This document shows, one piece after another, positions 46,641-60,766 of a DNA stretch of 64,000 nt; position 1 is the first letter of the stretch, and every line of letters starts with the position of its first letter. This DNA comes from Temnothorax longispinosus (lineage: Eukaryota; Arthropoda; Insecta; Hymenoptera; Formicidae). The stretch is taken from the NCBI RefSeq assembly GCF_030848805.1, contig NC_092360.1:21555701-21619700 (forward strand), written 5' to 3'. Position numbers and translations under genes: made by a program. Under the pieces are notes generated by a model. It had not been told where the DNA came from. It saw only the letters and a program-made list of their open reading frames with translations, and searched no databases.

Positions 46641-47945
46641 TTATCTCACCTTCTTTTTTTCTCTATCTCTCCCTCTCTTTATTTTTTTTCTTGTTTTAGA
46701 ATACATATTTTAAACATTTTAAATATGTAATATATCATTATGTAATATTATTTTTAATAGAATATGTTTTGGAAGTTTGGATAATATTATAACTGGTAAA
46801 GAAACACGTGCTTTTATTCGGGTCTTTATAAAATTCGAAGAGTTCTACTTATATGTATATAAGTAGTTCGTTCAACTTTACCAACAATATATTGCTCTTG
46901 AGATTTGAAAATTATTTTTTGAAACGTCGATAAGTGTAATTTCTTACTTAAATAGGTTTCTAAGTTATATTGAAGTTGTTTGACAGTGTGTTGTGGAACG
47001 AAAAAAATCTGAAAATTTAGTAGTTGTCAAGAAAGCGAATTTCTTCCAGTTTTAGATTAAATCAACGTTATAGCATTTCACAAAGCTTTGAAGCCATTAA
47101 AGTTCAATGGAAGTGCTAAAGAAACCCGTTTTGTGTTTTGAGTTATTTTAGTTTAATATAATAAGATGTAATATATATGCTTGTCCCCGTTTATGTTAAA
47201 AATAAAGAAGATAGGAGAAGAGAATGTATTGCGGGAAATCTGTTGGAAAATATTTGAATGTAATTTCAAACACGTAAGGCGCGCTTATGATCCTCTAAAG
47301 ATAATAAACGATGCTCATCAGGTGCGATATAATAGCGATATATCTGCATAATGGTATTTGGATACACGGGCTATTTGATTCATATTAGCAAGACATGACT
47401 TCCCCAGGGAGAGCAAATTTGTATTTAATTAGACGACGATTAATAAGCGCGTCGTGTCGATGGAAGGTCTTTCGAAGGCAATTTTAGAGATTACGAGAAA
47501 ATTAAACACAATTCAAATAATGTCCTTGTGCCGGATTTATCATATCGCGCGCTCCTATATACGTATTCTTCATATATATATTAGTCCGCCTCGCATTAAT
47601 AACTCCCCCGCGCGGATAAGCGGATGTCAGAGAGAGATAATTTCCAAGTAGAACGCCCAGGAGAAAACAGATTTGCGACTAATTTTAGAGTACAAGTATA
47701 ATCGGACTAAAATCAGACTTGATAACAAAATCCTTATCACGGAAATGAGAAATATGTTTTTTCCTAAGAAACATAGCAATGACGATTAAGTTTTAGATTT
47801 ATTTCATACCTTTTTTTTTTATCGCATAAAATCTTTTTGATAATAAATTTTTTCAGATAACATTACATATTGGAAAAGATAAAATTATTTTAACAATTTT
47901 TTTTTAAGTTATTGTGTCAAAATAATAAGCTTACTACTTGTATTT
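46641..47945. other. non-coding DNA, no gene seen
   Basis: AT-rich throughout with a slightly GC-richer patch near 47440-47640. No domain, splice-supported exon or RNA gene recognised. Confidence 0.35.
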
Positions 47946-48326
47946 GCTTGATATTATAAATTATGTGGAATATGTAACAGTTTGGAATTTTTCCAAACAT
48001 TTTCTATATTTGAATATTTTTCATTGTAAAGCTTAATGCAAGCCAATTTTATTCTAAAGCCAAATGACAAACTTTGATCATGATTTTGTTTGATCTTGCA
48101 AATTATACGAAATATGTAACAATTTAGAATTTTTCTGAAAATCCTGTATTTGAATAGTTTTTATTGTAAAGGTTAATGCAAGCCATTTTTTTCATTGTAA
48201 AGCCAAATGACAAATTTTGAGCATGATATCTTGCTTGATTTTGCAATGCGAAATATGTATATAGGCTTAGAATCTTTCTGAAAATCTTGCATTTGAATAT
48301 TTTTTATTGTAAGGCCTAATGCAAGA
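47946..48326. repeat. about 141-bp tandem repeat, nearly three units
   Basis: Landmarks recur at a regular spacing of 140-143 bases: AATATGTA at 47969, 48111 and 48252, and TTAATGCAAG-type at 48038, 48178 and 48321. Each unit holds GAATNTTTCTGAAAAT and TTTGAATANTTTTNATTGTAA. The units are diverged (substitutions and small indels), so the array is old. Confidence 0.75.
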
Positions 48327-48487
48327 TATGAAATTTGAGAGAATGAAAATTGACTGTACAAATTGCTTCTTGAATTTCGCTGCATGGACAAATATCGATA
48401 TCTAACGTATATGTATGTACCTCTGAAATCACTCTATTCGAATATCTCCGTCATAAGGGATGATCGCTCTATCGCGATGTGCGCGTA

Positions 48488-48568
48488 ATGGTATTTCGCA
48501 TTCGAGAGTCGTTGGATGCGGATTCCGCGGACGTCAACGACGTCGCTCACGACGACCGCATTTCCTCG
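48488..48568 (+). other. weak candidate 27-codon first exon
   Basis: An ATG at 48488 opens a frame (MVFRIRESLD, then ADSADVNDVAHDDRISS) that ends at a perfect donor TCG|GTAAGT. Base composition is notably GC-rich relative to the flanks. I recognise no family. It could be the first coding exon of a + strand gene that continues past 64 kb, or chance. Confidence 0.2.
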
Positions 48569-51500
48569 GTAAGTAATCGGGATTGAGTTACGACAGTTAC
48601 GTCATTGCGTTAGCAATCGTGAGTAGCCACGAGTGATCCCGGGAAATCTCTAATGAACTGGAAACAATTAAAAAACTTTTCCTTTTGAGGCATTTGTTTT
48701 GCTCGTCTTTAGACGTCAGGATGAATTTTTTCTTCATCTTTTACGGCATTGTTCATTCACGTCTCTTTGCAATTAGTTCTTAATTCTAACAATATTCAAG
48801 TGTTTTTATAACAGAGCAAGTCCTAACTTTTCTTAATTCGTTTTTGGCTTGATAGTTTATACAAGAATATTTGTGTTATAAATGAAAAATTATTATATTA
48901 CATTGAAAATAATCACATTATCATTATTTCCCACATATATAAAAGAACGTTTTAATATATTACATAGAAATGGGTGAAAAAGCAGATATATCTTCTAATG
49001 TTAACGTAGAATCAACAGTTTAGAAAAGTATATAGAGACTTGCTTAGATAAAATTGAGCACTGCTTAAGATAAATACACGGTAATTGCATTTAGAACTTG
49101 AATGTTGACTCAACATTCTGAACATTATGTTACTTTGGTTGTACATAATATATTTATTAATCAATCAAGCTCATTAAATTTAGAATTAGGCACTCACTGT
49201 TTAGTTAAATATGCAGCAAATAAATAAAAACGTATTTTTGCAAAGAATTGTGTAAAAATAAGCTTTAAAAACATTATTGCTAATTTAATCAGGATATAAT
49301 GCAAAATGCAATATTATTGAGCGCAGTGTTTGACGAATGCAATGAATTTCATCATAGCACTCATCGGGTGTTATAAACTAACAAATTATTTCTAGATAAA
49401 AAACATATATAGATATAATAAGATTTTTTGACGAATATTTTAGAAATAATTATAATTTATGAATAAATGCCTGACTGCCACTATTAGATCACAGATAAAT
49501 TGCGCATTTCTGGTAGATTGCTCTCGAAGGTTAATTAGATTAATAGTTTTCGATCAGATTAATAGTTTTCTCATTTAAGTTAATATCATCAACAAATATT
49601 CTCAAAAGCCAAATTTTAAGTCAAACAATCAGTTTGAATGATATTTCCTCATATAATATTAGCTCATAACTAAAAAAATGTTAATGATCTATTGTTAATG
49701 ATCTGTTGTTAATGATCAATTGTTCTGTTTCTCTTTTTCTATCTCTCTCTCTCTCTTTAACTTATATATTTATCTTATTAGAATGAAATAAAAAAAGAGG
49801 AGAACATATATTCTTTGAATTTGTGTCGAAAACTATTTTCTGTACTGTAAAAAGTAGGTAAAACTATTTCTCTACAGTGAAAGAAAGAAAAATAAAGATA
49901 CGGGATATACGAATATCCTGATCATAAGATCGTAAGACAAACTGATCTGATAGGGGACATTCGATCACAGTTCAAGATCGATACAAATGTATCGTAATCG
50001 TATTTAGGATTCGCAGATCTGTCTGGTTCGATTGGTCGAACCGAACTGAATGCTCTCGTAGTTTGATCAATACAAGTAGCGCGCAGGCGTTCTCGGCATG
50101 GCAAATGGAAACACGAGGTTCTCTCCTTTTCCTATTCACGTCTGATCAGAAACAGCTATAGACGGTAAGAAATGTGTACCGGGGAAAACGTGTAAGAAGA
50201 TACATAGCTGAAATACAGTTGATTTTTTCTTGCCACAGCACACTTCAATCGGCTATTATCGAGAGAAGAAAGAAATAATCTGCAAATTAAAAACATATAC
50301 TTTTTCGTTCTCAACATACAAGTTAATTGTTTTAAGAATAATTTAAAATTTGTTTTACCATCAAGAGTGGTAAAGAAATTATTGCAAATTAATTTTTTGG
50401 ATATAAGAATTATATTTGTCTAAAATTAAAATACGATAGAAAACCCATTCTTAAGTAACTTTATTATCCCTTTTGATAGAAGGGTTAAATTGAAAGATAG
50501 GATATTGTCGATATATCTGAGAAATGAAGGAATGACGTATTTGTCAAATGCACTTATCAATTGGGCCAATCATATTGGTGTCAGCGAGGAAACCCCCAAT
50601 CACGACATTTCAAGATGATAAACCTTCTCTCATCATTGAGACTACGATTGATTTACGATGTCCTCGGGATATCAATTACCGGCTTGAGATAACATTTTGT
50701 TTTGTCAATGTTCCTCCCACACAGCTATAACCGTCGTGCAAATTTTCCGCTTCGTCTCGTCGATATCGCGTATTACGTTTACTCAGTCCCACGAGAAATG
50801 ATACAAACAGAATTTCTCGATGGCACAACTCATAAATCCCCAATCGTATCTTTTACCATAAATTTTATTATTAGGAAACGTATTTTGGGGATCGTATCGT
50901 TGTTCGTGAGATGATGGTAATGGAGAGGGGTATGGTTGGATAGATGTATGATGTATGTGTGCGGTCTGTTGACACACATATAATAAATGTTTATATAAAT
51001 TATTTTCAATTTTATCAGATTATAATTGTATCAGATTATAATTATACATATTTTATTTGCGATCTCTTAATTGTAATGACAGATTCTTCTTCTCCGACTA
51101 ACTTGAAATCGACTTTCTTTCAGCAAAAATATTGAAAAAAATTAATATTTTTTTTAATTTTTTAATTTTTGATATTGCATATTCTCTTTTGTGATTAGAT
51201 TTAACAATTATTATTCTATTAAAGTACAATTTCAAAGTAATTTTATCTATTTTGAAGTAATTTAAAAATATGATTTTGTTATCTATTTGTGCCTCCGACA
51301 TTTAAGAAGCTTTTCTTGCAATTTGTAACGTACAATCAGAAAAACTGTTAGTACTTTCGTTAAGAAAAAAAAATTTGACTTTTTAATGACATAATTTAAA
51401 ATTCTTATTAAAATTAAAATCGAGTTGTGTAAATTAAATATGCTAATAAGCACGTTTATCGTGACGCATATATTTTGATGGTTTCTTTCTCTATATTATC

Positions 51501-54500
51501 TTTTATTTTACTCCGTACTTTCGTGTATTTCGATTTGTAAAATATATAAGAATCTACAAATCACTCACGTGGCGTCAAAGTAACGGTTATTTCCCGTGTT
51601 ATGTTATCTCAAACAAACGTATTTCGGCGCGATCAAGCGTACAAAGTTTAATCTCGCGTTATTCGTTCTCCACGCTGTTGACCCTTTGGGTAATCCTGCG
51701 CTCTGCTGAAACGGGTTTGAAAGGACTAGCTTCGATCTCGGAGTAACAGAAATTTCAGGATATTTACCCATCCGGTGTCTCGATTGCTTTTCGATATTAA
51801 AACTTCAGTTTATACGAGCAATCCGGAAAGCTGTATTGATTTTGAGAATATGTATATTAAAAAGAAATTTAATATATATATATACATACAACATGAACAA
51901 ATATTTACATATAATGTCCTAGATTTCCTGTACCATGTTTATTTATTAAAACGTTCAAAAATTGATTTTACATTTTGTTGATCAATTTAAATTTATTTGT
52001 AATATCCGGATATTAATAGTTTTTGAGTTCTCTCTAGATTTTTGAAAATCGAGAAATTTTTATGAATTAAGCTTTAAAATGACGAATAATAAAATGCTAT
52101 GTATCTTTAAATATGTAGATTACATGTACGAAATGATGAATTAATTTGAGATTTTATAACTATAAATATATTTGTTTTAAATACCTATTGAAATGCAGAG
52201 AAAGATGTTTTATATTTCGAATTTTCGCCGGGAAGTTGAGCTTAGATTAGTCAAAGAATCTCGTGAATCATGAATATAAAATTATGTAATGCTCGCTGCA
52301 TTTCTTACTCCGCTTTGTTGAATTTAATAATTCATTCACTTAGAACGTTACATACATATAATTTTAACGATGTAATTTTGCAGCTATTCCGGTGTACTTT
52401 TAATCGGCTTAATTTGTACTCCACAGAGATTTTGATTAAAGCTAATCGTATCGCGAATGCTTTCGCAGTTAAATCGATCGTAATTGAGAATTCAATAAAT
52501 TTGTGTAATGTGCAAAGGCACCTGATTTACCTTTGCGCTTTATAGTAATTAGAAACATTTTATTGGTGTCCACCATTTGACTACTTCGCGTTTGTAGGAA
52601 TATACCTAATCCTTGAGATATATGTGTATAAAAAGATGATAACCTCGTGTTATACACACCCTCGACCTTTAAACCACCGTTGCGCTCCAACGAAGCAAGA
52701 CATGTTGCCCGCGATTTTCAATAACGTGCGTTTTATATGTATTTTTATATTCTGAAATAGAGTTACCGTCGACATATTCACAAGATTGAATCATTTCAAT
52801 CCATTACAGACTTATCACAATATTCTTCTTTTCGTGCCGTTATTACGTTTTTGATTCATATTGAGTGTTGTAAATAAGATTAAAATCTCTTAAGCATAAG
52901 GTATTGGAAGATGACAAAAATATTCAGTTATACATAAAACATGTATATAAAATATATTAGGATAAAATCCCAGATTGAACCTAGAGAGATTTCTGAGAGT
53001 TATCTCGAATAGTTTTATTACAAGGTTAAAATAGTTCAAAGAAAAAGAAATGAGGCCAACGGACGTTAATAAATTCACTTTATTGTCCGCCAAGCAAATT
53101 TGTCCAAGTCAGGCGCGATAGAACGTGACGTTGAGTTTCGCGTATTTTTCACGATAATGACCCTAAGCATATATATTATATGCATGGCCATGAAGCAACA
53201 TAATTGCACGTATGCGAAAAATTAATAACATACTATTTATATTATGCTAAGCGCACATTTGTGCATTAGACGATAACAAACTTATCTTAATTAAGTCTCT
53301 TGTCTCTTGTCGTAATTTGAAAAACTCGCGTCTCCTCCACGTGTCATATTCGCGTGGTCACATTTTTTCCATGTCACACGTTGAATCAGATATTTTTCTT
53401 ATAGTTACACGCTGTAAGCAGAAAATCACGCAGTACTGTATCGCGGGCAAGGAACGTTGCAGTTTTGATAAATAGGCGGATAAGACATGTCTGTGTCATG
53501 TTAATGTTTTATGCATGACACATCCATGTTGTATTATATAACATGTTTTCATTTCATGAAATTTGATAAACATTTGCAAGCGCAATGAAAAAAGTAAAGT
53601 AATGCTAATTTACTTTTATGGGTCATAAAGTTAAATTAAGTTACGAAGCGGCGGGTTTTAACTTTATTTCAAAATATTCAAAATACTCTTTATCTTAAAA
53701 TATTATTTGAAAAATTAAAGGTTGTTTTTACAAGATAAAATTGGTAGTATTATTTGAAATTTAATTCTAAATCTGACACAATAAAGGAAGATATGAGGGA
53801 TTTCATTAGGTATTAATAATAATAAAAATATTAATAATAATAATTTAGGTAATAAAAATTCTAAAGAAAATATATTGCAATAAGAAATTATATAAATATA
53901 AGAATATTTAATAAAAAATTAAATTAAATTTTTACAAGTCTTTTTTAAAGTAATATTTCTTTAAGACAGATTATTTATATAATATAGAAAATAATTATGG
54001 TAAAACATAATCAGATTTATACATAAATATATATTTAGATACGTTAATAAAGTATATATAGGGTTTTATGCGTTAACGTTTACATATTCATGATGCTCAA
54101 TGTTAAAAAGACGATGAAAGGTAATTCCGTGTACAACCTTGATCAAGCCGGAACAAGCACGTACTGGAAAATCAATTTCAGTATAATTACGAACAAGAGT
54201 GCTTCTCGTTTGTTTTGAAACGGTACTCGCCCGGTTACGAGCTATCCTCTGTTCTATTGTAAAAGAACATACGATGATAATTTAAATAGTCGGAAGAAAA
54301 ATGCTAGACCTGCAAAACCATGGTAAAGGTGGAATGCAATTTTAACGTTGTTTTATACACAAAACAAATTCTGATTGTGCATTGTATGGCAATGCGCGAT
54401 CTTTTAGTAGCAGTAAATCATGCGTGTGTCGTATTCTTGGTAGATATAGATACGAAAACACAATGTTGCGTGGGCCGTAGCATTCTTCGATGCGCATAGC

Positions 54501-57500
54501 GGAGAAAAATAATGGGAACTTTTAAAAGCAGGCATTTGCGATGACCTACTTTAGTATACGAGTGTTATATGTAAACGCGCGATGCATTTTCCAATTACCT
54601 TCGGTATATTCGGAAACGAGCTTGCCTCTTACTTATGACCTACATTGATCAATAAATCTCTGGGAGGGTCTTCATCCGGGAAATCCATGGATGCAAAAAC
54701 ATAAGATAGAGTGCGATCGATGAGCACGGTGATCCAGAAAAGATGTAGATACTTGTGCTGTTAAGGCATATTTATGTTATATATTTTTTTAAATATAAAA
54801 TAAGATATATGTGAGATATGTGGAATCATTTGAGCTTTTCATTGTTATTTCATTGTCGGTAAAAATAATATCTCAGACAAAGAAATGTTCAATAATTACA
54901 TTACTCACGTTTGACATTGTATAATAATTAAGTATTTAATAAAATGAATAATTTGATAAGAAAAAAATTATTGAAATGGGATAAAATATTATTAAATTTA
55001 GAAACAATAAAATAAACTGACTTTAGAAACAAATAATTTTTTGGTCAAATAAAGTAATATATGTATAATACAATTACATAATTCAGATATAATTTTCTAA
55101 TGGAATAAGAGATATTATATGACCTATTATTTTCAAAAATGGTTTTATTTACAATTAGATTAAGGGCTGATATGAAGTTATATTTTTAGAAATGATGTTA
55201 TCTTTGTAACCAGTTAATATCAGCGTAGAGCCAATCAATGTACGATTGTGTGATTTTCCGATATTTTGCGGATAAACTGGAAAAGGGGTTAGTAGATAGC
55301 TGACGGGAACACAGAGTGGCTAAATTAACGCGACATTTTTATTGCAATGTCATCGGATATATTCGTACATTGGGTGTAATTAAAAATATTTTTCAACGTA
55401 CGTTATTGCTGTTTGTTCATTTGCGAGTGCAGTAATGTTTGAAATTTTACGATGCATTTGTAAGCGAGTATTATTGCATATGTTGCTGTAAACGTCAATT
55501 TTCATCAAATTTTATTACAATTTAAAATAAGAAAATATGAAGGAATATGAAATCTATTATTGCGAATAAAGTATTACTACAAATTTTAATATAAATGATC
55601 TGCAATTATGAAAAAGTATTTTTTAAGATACATATATTTTATCATATTTTAAGTATACATATATACATATATATGTACGTATTGTATATATGTATATATA
55701 TTTTATTATTTTATTGCATAATAAATTATTTTAATTATTACGCAGTTAATTTGAAAGTATAATTATTGCATAATTATTTTATAATAGGGAAATGGGCGAT
55801 ACGAGTTTATTCTCTTGACTTTTACCCTATATCTGTGAACATTTTTGAAAGTTTTACTACATAATTGAATCATTTACTGCAATCGTTAGTATCATTAAAA
55901 TATGGGCCAAAATTATTAGTTTATAGAATTATCGATATATATTTTATATTATGGATCGTTTATTTCACATATTCTGAATGTAATCAGATGAAAGAGATTG
56001 ATTTAATTACGAAAATGCCATTGCTTAACCACTCAATCCGCTAAATCTATCTGCAATCTATTTAGTTTCTTCGCATTTATTATCGAATTTTTCCGTTCAC
56101 TTCATCTTATCTATTTTAGAGATTCTTCTTTAGTAACCTCTTTTGTCCTCCGTAAAGTGCATCTCCGAAGTTCGACGTGTAGTACACGTTGATCTAGCTT
56201 CTTTCTGATATACATATATAGAAGGAGATTTTAAAGTCACTCTAGACTTATGAAATCTAATATAAAATAACGATGTAAAATTTCTAACACTGTGAAAGAT
56301 GGTAGAAAAAAGATAATATTAGTTTAAAGAAAGAGAATATTTTAAAATATAGCTGCGAAATTTTGCGAACTCAACATTCCGCCATTTTTATCATTCTTGG
56401 CTGTACTTTACGTGTCTTTTCTTATTACGTATATGCTGAGAATAATTGTGAAACTTGGTCAAACTCTGTAGTAGTATTCTGGTGTTTTTCAAGATATTTT
56501 ATTCGTACCTTCGCCGCATTTCTCTTTCATTGTTATAATACTAGTATTTAATTTAGGTAGAAACGTTGAACATCTGGAATTTTAGTAACATTAATAAAAG
56601 TATTTCAAATAGTATTTTAAAAAGCTGTTAAGTATTGGTATATAAATGAGCCGAATCTCTACTGCCGAATATTATTTTTATAACATGAGCGTAGAGAAAC
56701 CTTTTACTTTATTTTTCCGATTTCATTTTTACTTAACGTGGTTCGGATTGAATGTCGTTTACCATCTGGCAGCTCCGATCTCTGGTTATCCTTTTGGTTA
56801 GTTCCGCTTCTGTATAAATTATCTATTTGATCTAAATGTACGTGTATTGCAGTAGGAACAGTTTCCTCGAATTACTCGCTGAAGTTTTAACTTACTTTTT
56901 TCAATTTTTAATACTTCCTCTACAATAAATTTTCACTTATTGTTAGTAAAATTCTCATAAAAGACTTGTAATACTCTCTTGCAACTTGAGAATCCTAATT
57001 AAATTTTTATAAAAGCAAAATCGATTTCAAGTTGAATAGTTTTTGCACAAAATTAAGCAAGTCTATTCTAAAAATAAGCATTAGATTTTTAAAATAGGAG
57101 GAAAGATTTCTAAATTGTCAAACGCTATCTTTAGAATGGTTGGCGAATCTTGCATTAGTGTGCTCTATTCGAGACCGGTCTTATTGGTCTATTCTATTCT
57201 GTAAAGAGACGTATACTTTTGCAGACAGTTCCAATGCAACGCCAGCGCGGGCGTTGTTCCATTACCGCTCGTGCATTACTCTCTTTGTGTTCGGGCGCCT
57301 TGTTCACACACTCTTATTTGTCGTTGTCTCACGTAAGGAGAAAGAATGTGATCGGTCGTCCGGCGTAGAAGAGATATTTTATGTTGCTAAATTTCTGGAA
57401 TTTTGGGGAACGCGATTTAACATACGCGTTTAGCCTACTAGGAGAAGGACGTTCTCTGGTAGCGGGGTGCACGGTCTAATAAGTATTTCAGGAAATGCAC

Positions 57501-59328
57501 TTGTCTGTGAGGAGCACGACGGCGAGAACGAGGAAAGGACGAATGCATTTTCGCACGAGACGTACTGCAGGTGGATGTATTCGCAAAATAATGCACGGCT
57601 TTTTTTATATTTTATATCACTGAACGTGAACTACTCGCGATACGAGTTTCCTTACATGGCTCGAAAACAGTTGTAGATAAATAACAGCATAATGGCAGTC
57701 ACAAAACGCCGAGGCTATATTTTATCTTGATATAGAATGCGAAATAACTAAGCGGAAGGACATGAAAGAGGTAGAAACGGAAATAGGGATATAACAGTGT
57801 ACGAGGTAGAGAAGCAGAATTATAATTACTCTCGCATAGCATATGATACAGAATATATAGGTACACAGTTTCATTTAATAGAGTTATATGTGTAGTAGGT
57901 GTTACATTTTATTATAATAAAAACATTTACGAGAAATCGTTTACTTTTAATTACTTTTAATTACTTATAACTTGAGGGCTGATAAATTCTCGGCATATTT
58001 ATTGGAAAAAAATCTATTGTCGACATTGATCAATTCAATCAAATCATCAATATTAATCAAAAGCTACTCGTCAGTATTATTCAGAATACCTATATTATAT
58101 ATCTAGATTATGTTATCTGATATTTCACAAAGGTGAAGCTATTAATTTCGTGTTTCTATTGTATAATTGTTTTGTACGATGATATTAATAGCATATAGTT
58201 GTATTTAAAGAATACATAATTTTCTAAAGAATCGAATCGTCTATATTTGACACACAGCAGTTACGCTCTTTATCAACCACAAAATCTCTAAACATCACTT
58301 GTTGAACAAAGCCATTACTTTTCAAATCGATGAAGTGTCATGATATTTATTTCATATACTTATACAAGGTTAATATGAGTTTTTTATTTCTCAAGAAAAT
58401 GAGATATCTCCATTATTTTTTAGCTTTCTTTTTGTATTTGTAGTCTAATGAAAAATTTGTAATGTGATTAACAGTTAATTTCTAAGTATTCTTGGGAAAA
58501 AAAAGATTGGTTTTATGGATAAACATGTTACCTGTTGAATAACTTGTTTTTATACAAATCAATATACATTTTAATTTCGCTATGTGTAAATTAAATTGTA
58601 GCATATGCTGCAGTGTAGAGTAAATTGTGAACGCATTGTTTCTCTTTATCTAAAAGGACAATCTATCTATAAATGTCTCTATAAACGAATTAATAGGATT
58701 GCAAAACATTATCATGATTAAATGGACTCGAAATTGAACGGTTCTATTCGACGTTATCTGTTGAAACAATATAAAAGCAATTTTAGTCCTATAAACGCTC
58801 CAATAAAGCACGATCAATAACGCCGCAATTTCAATGTTTCTAATTTTGAACTTTGATTTATTAATTATCTATTTGCTACGACAATAGACCAAATTATTTA
58901 CGTTTCACGCTGATACGTGAGGCAATATAATTGAACGAGTTCAAGGTAAATTCGAGTGTGTATTCAAGGGGAAGCATTTGCGTGCTCGTTGCTAATTGTA
59001 AGGGCAAGATAAAATATTTTAAGATACGTTTGATATATAAAAAGCGTGAAGTTCGAACATTTCCTCGACAAAATGTTGTCCCGATTTTATATATTCTTGG
59101 AGGAACGATTGCGTCATTGTCCACTACTGATCCATTTCCATTAGTGAGTTCGCGCTCTCGGCATCTTTCGTCTCACTTTTATTTCGTCGCGTCCTAATGG
59201 ATGCACTCCTTCCTTTTAGATTCGTTATCAAACTTGCGTTAACTTTCATTCTTCAAAGCATTGCGAGATATTCCACCTCGCCGGACATTCATCAAGGAAA
59301 AGTTTTTCTTAGATATAGTCAAGAATGA
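48569..59328. other. long AT-rich region without recognisable genes
   Basis: Over 10 kb with no open frame showing a domain or a coding-like composition. Local features only: three near-repeats of TTAATGATCTNTTG at about 49680-49725, and palindromic TA-rich DNA near 55640-55720. A GC-richer patch at about 57130-57570 has open frames of up to 97 codons that begin with non-ATG codons. It may be intron of a large gene. Confidence 0.4.
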
Positions 59329-59332
59329 GAGA

Positions 59333-59364
<32 letters not shown>
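59329..59364. repeat. (GA)n microsatellite
   Basis: About 16 GA dinucleotides with one interruption (GAGGGAGAG). Confidence 0.95.
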
Positions 59365-59369
<5 letters not shown>

Positions 59370-60548
59370 CTTGGCGAAAAGTTGCGCCAAGAAACTTGCG
59401 ACTTTAATACGAATATTAATGCAGCAAGGTCGCATATAATCTTCGAATAAACGAGAGTAATTTTCAGAGTTTCAATTTTTCATTTCATTTGATCGTCACT
59501 GAAATTTCATATTCCCTTTTGATAAATACCAATGGATTTAATTGGATGGATGGAATCGGCACATTTAACTTATTTATTAACACCGGATAAAATTTTCACT
59601 CCGTTGACGCGAGCAACTAAATTTATCGGATCTCCAATTTCGAGCCGCGTTGCATTTCATACATTTCTCATTTTCATTGCACATCGAATTTTAACGAGTC
59701 GCATTGTATAAAGTCGATTCTATTCTACCAGGGTTATATTACTTCTCCTTGCCCGAGCTATATTAGTTTCAATTTCCGTCGATTGTGTTTCTACGCGCGT
59801 GTCGGAAAATTTGAAATTCGTCCAATATCCAGGAGGAATGTAACGAATTTTCGGTTACTCTCGCCGCTTCGGCGATCACATGCGCTTCAAATACATTTTT
59901 GATGATCGAACAAAACGCCATCACAATGCACGGGATTTCCGATACATTCCGCGTATTTATTATTAAATTTCGTTCAAATGCATTTCCTCAACCTGTTTAT
60001 AGATCGTCATATATATGTATGTGTCCTAACATATATACATCTCAATTTTCACAATATGGCGTAAACGTATCAGAATATAGTGTGATATATTATGAAGTTA
60101 TTTTATCTAATTGTAAGATATATTGCTAAATATATTTATTTTCTCAATATTTATTTTCCTATTATCTTTTATTACAATTGTATAATTCGTAAGCTATAGT
60201 ATCACTCTTAATTTAACCAAATTCTCTTCAGATGATATTTCTTATCTTATGATATACAATTTTTAAATTAAATAAATAGTACAGCGAATGCAATAATATT
60301 ACGTGGAGCTATCTCTGGTTAATTACATTTTCCTTTTCTTTCTATATTACGTTTGAATACGCTATTTCTCTTTATTAAAATATAAATAACATAAAAGAGA
60401 AGAGAAAGAGAGAGAAAATCTCTTGTGCTTTCTATTTTTTCTTATTTTGCGTTTATTTTGAATATGTCACATACAGAAAGATATCTGTATATTTTCAATA
60501 TTTTTTTAAATATAGAACATAATAGAACTTGCTTATATGAAATTATAA
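59365..60548. other. non-coding DNA, no gene seen
   Basis: AT-rich with only short open frames. Nothing recognised. Confidence 0.35.
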
Positions 60549-60766
60549 TACACTGGTGGACATGGAAAAAAGAACATTATAAAAGGCTGATATATTCACT
60601 ACTATAACTGTATCTGTAAGGTACTCCCAATAAAGATTTCCATATGTACGATCTTGTCTTTTTTATCATGCACCGTGCTCGACCGTACGAATGAATTAAC
60701 ACAGCGTTATCGGGTATCGTAGGGATAAAGTGTTCTTGATGTTCTTTTTTCCATGTTCACCAATAT
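60549..60766. repeat. about 215-bp MITE with 25-bp terminal inverted repeats
   Basis: Ends CTGGTGGACATGGAAAAAAG and CTTTTTTCCATGTTCACCA are inverted repeats (one or two mismatches), continuing into AACAT/ATGTT and flanked by TA-rich sequence. The body is unique and not palindromic, unlike the other fold-backs. A Tc1/mariner-type non-autonomous element is possible. Confidence 0.75.

Noticed and set aside
46533..46730. Open frames rich in Ser, Leu and Phe
   Set aside because: Translation of TC/TG simple repeats.
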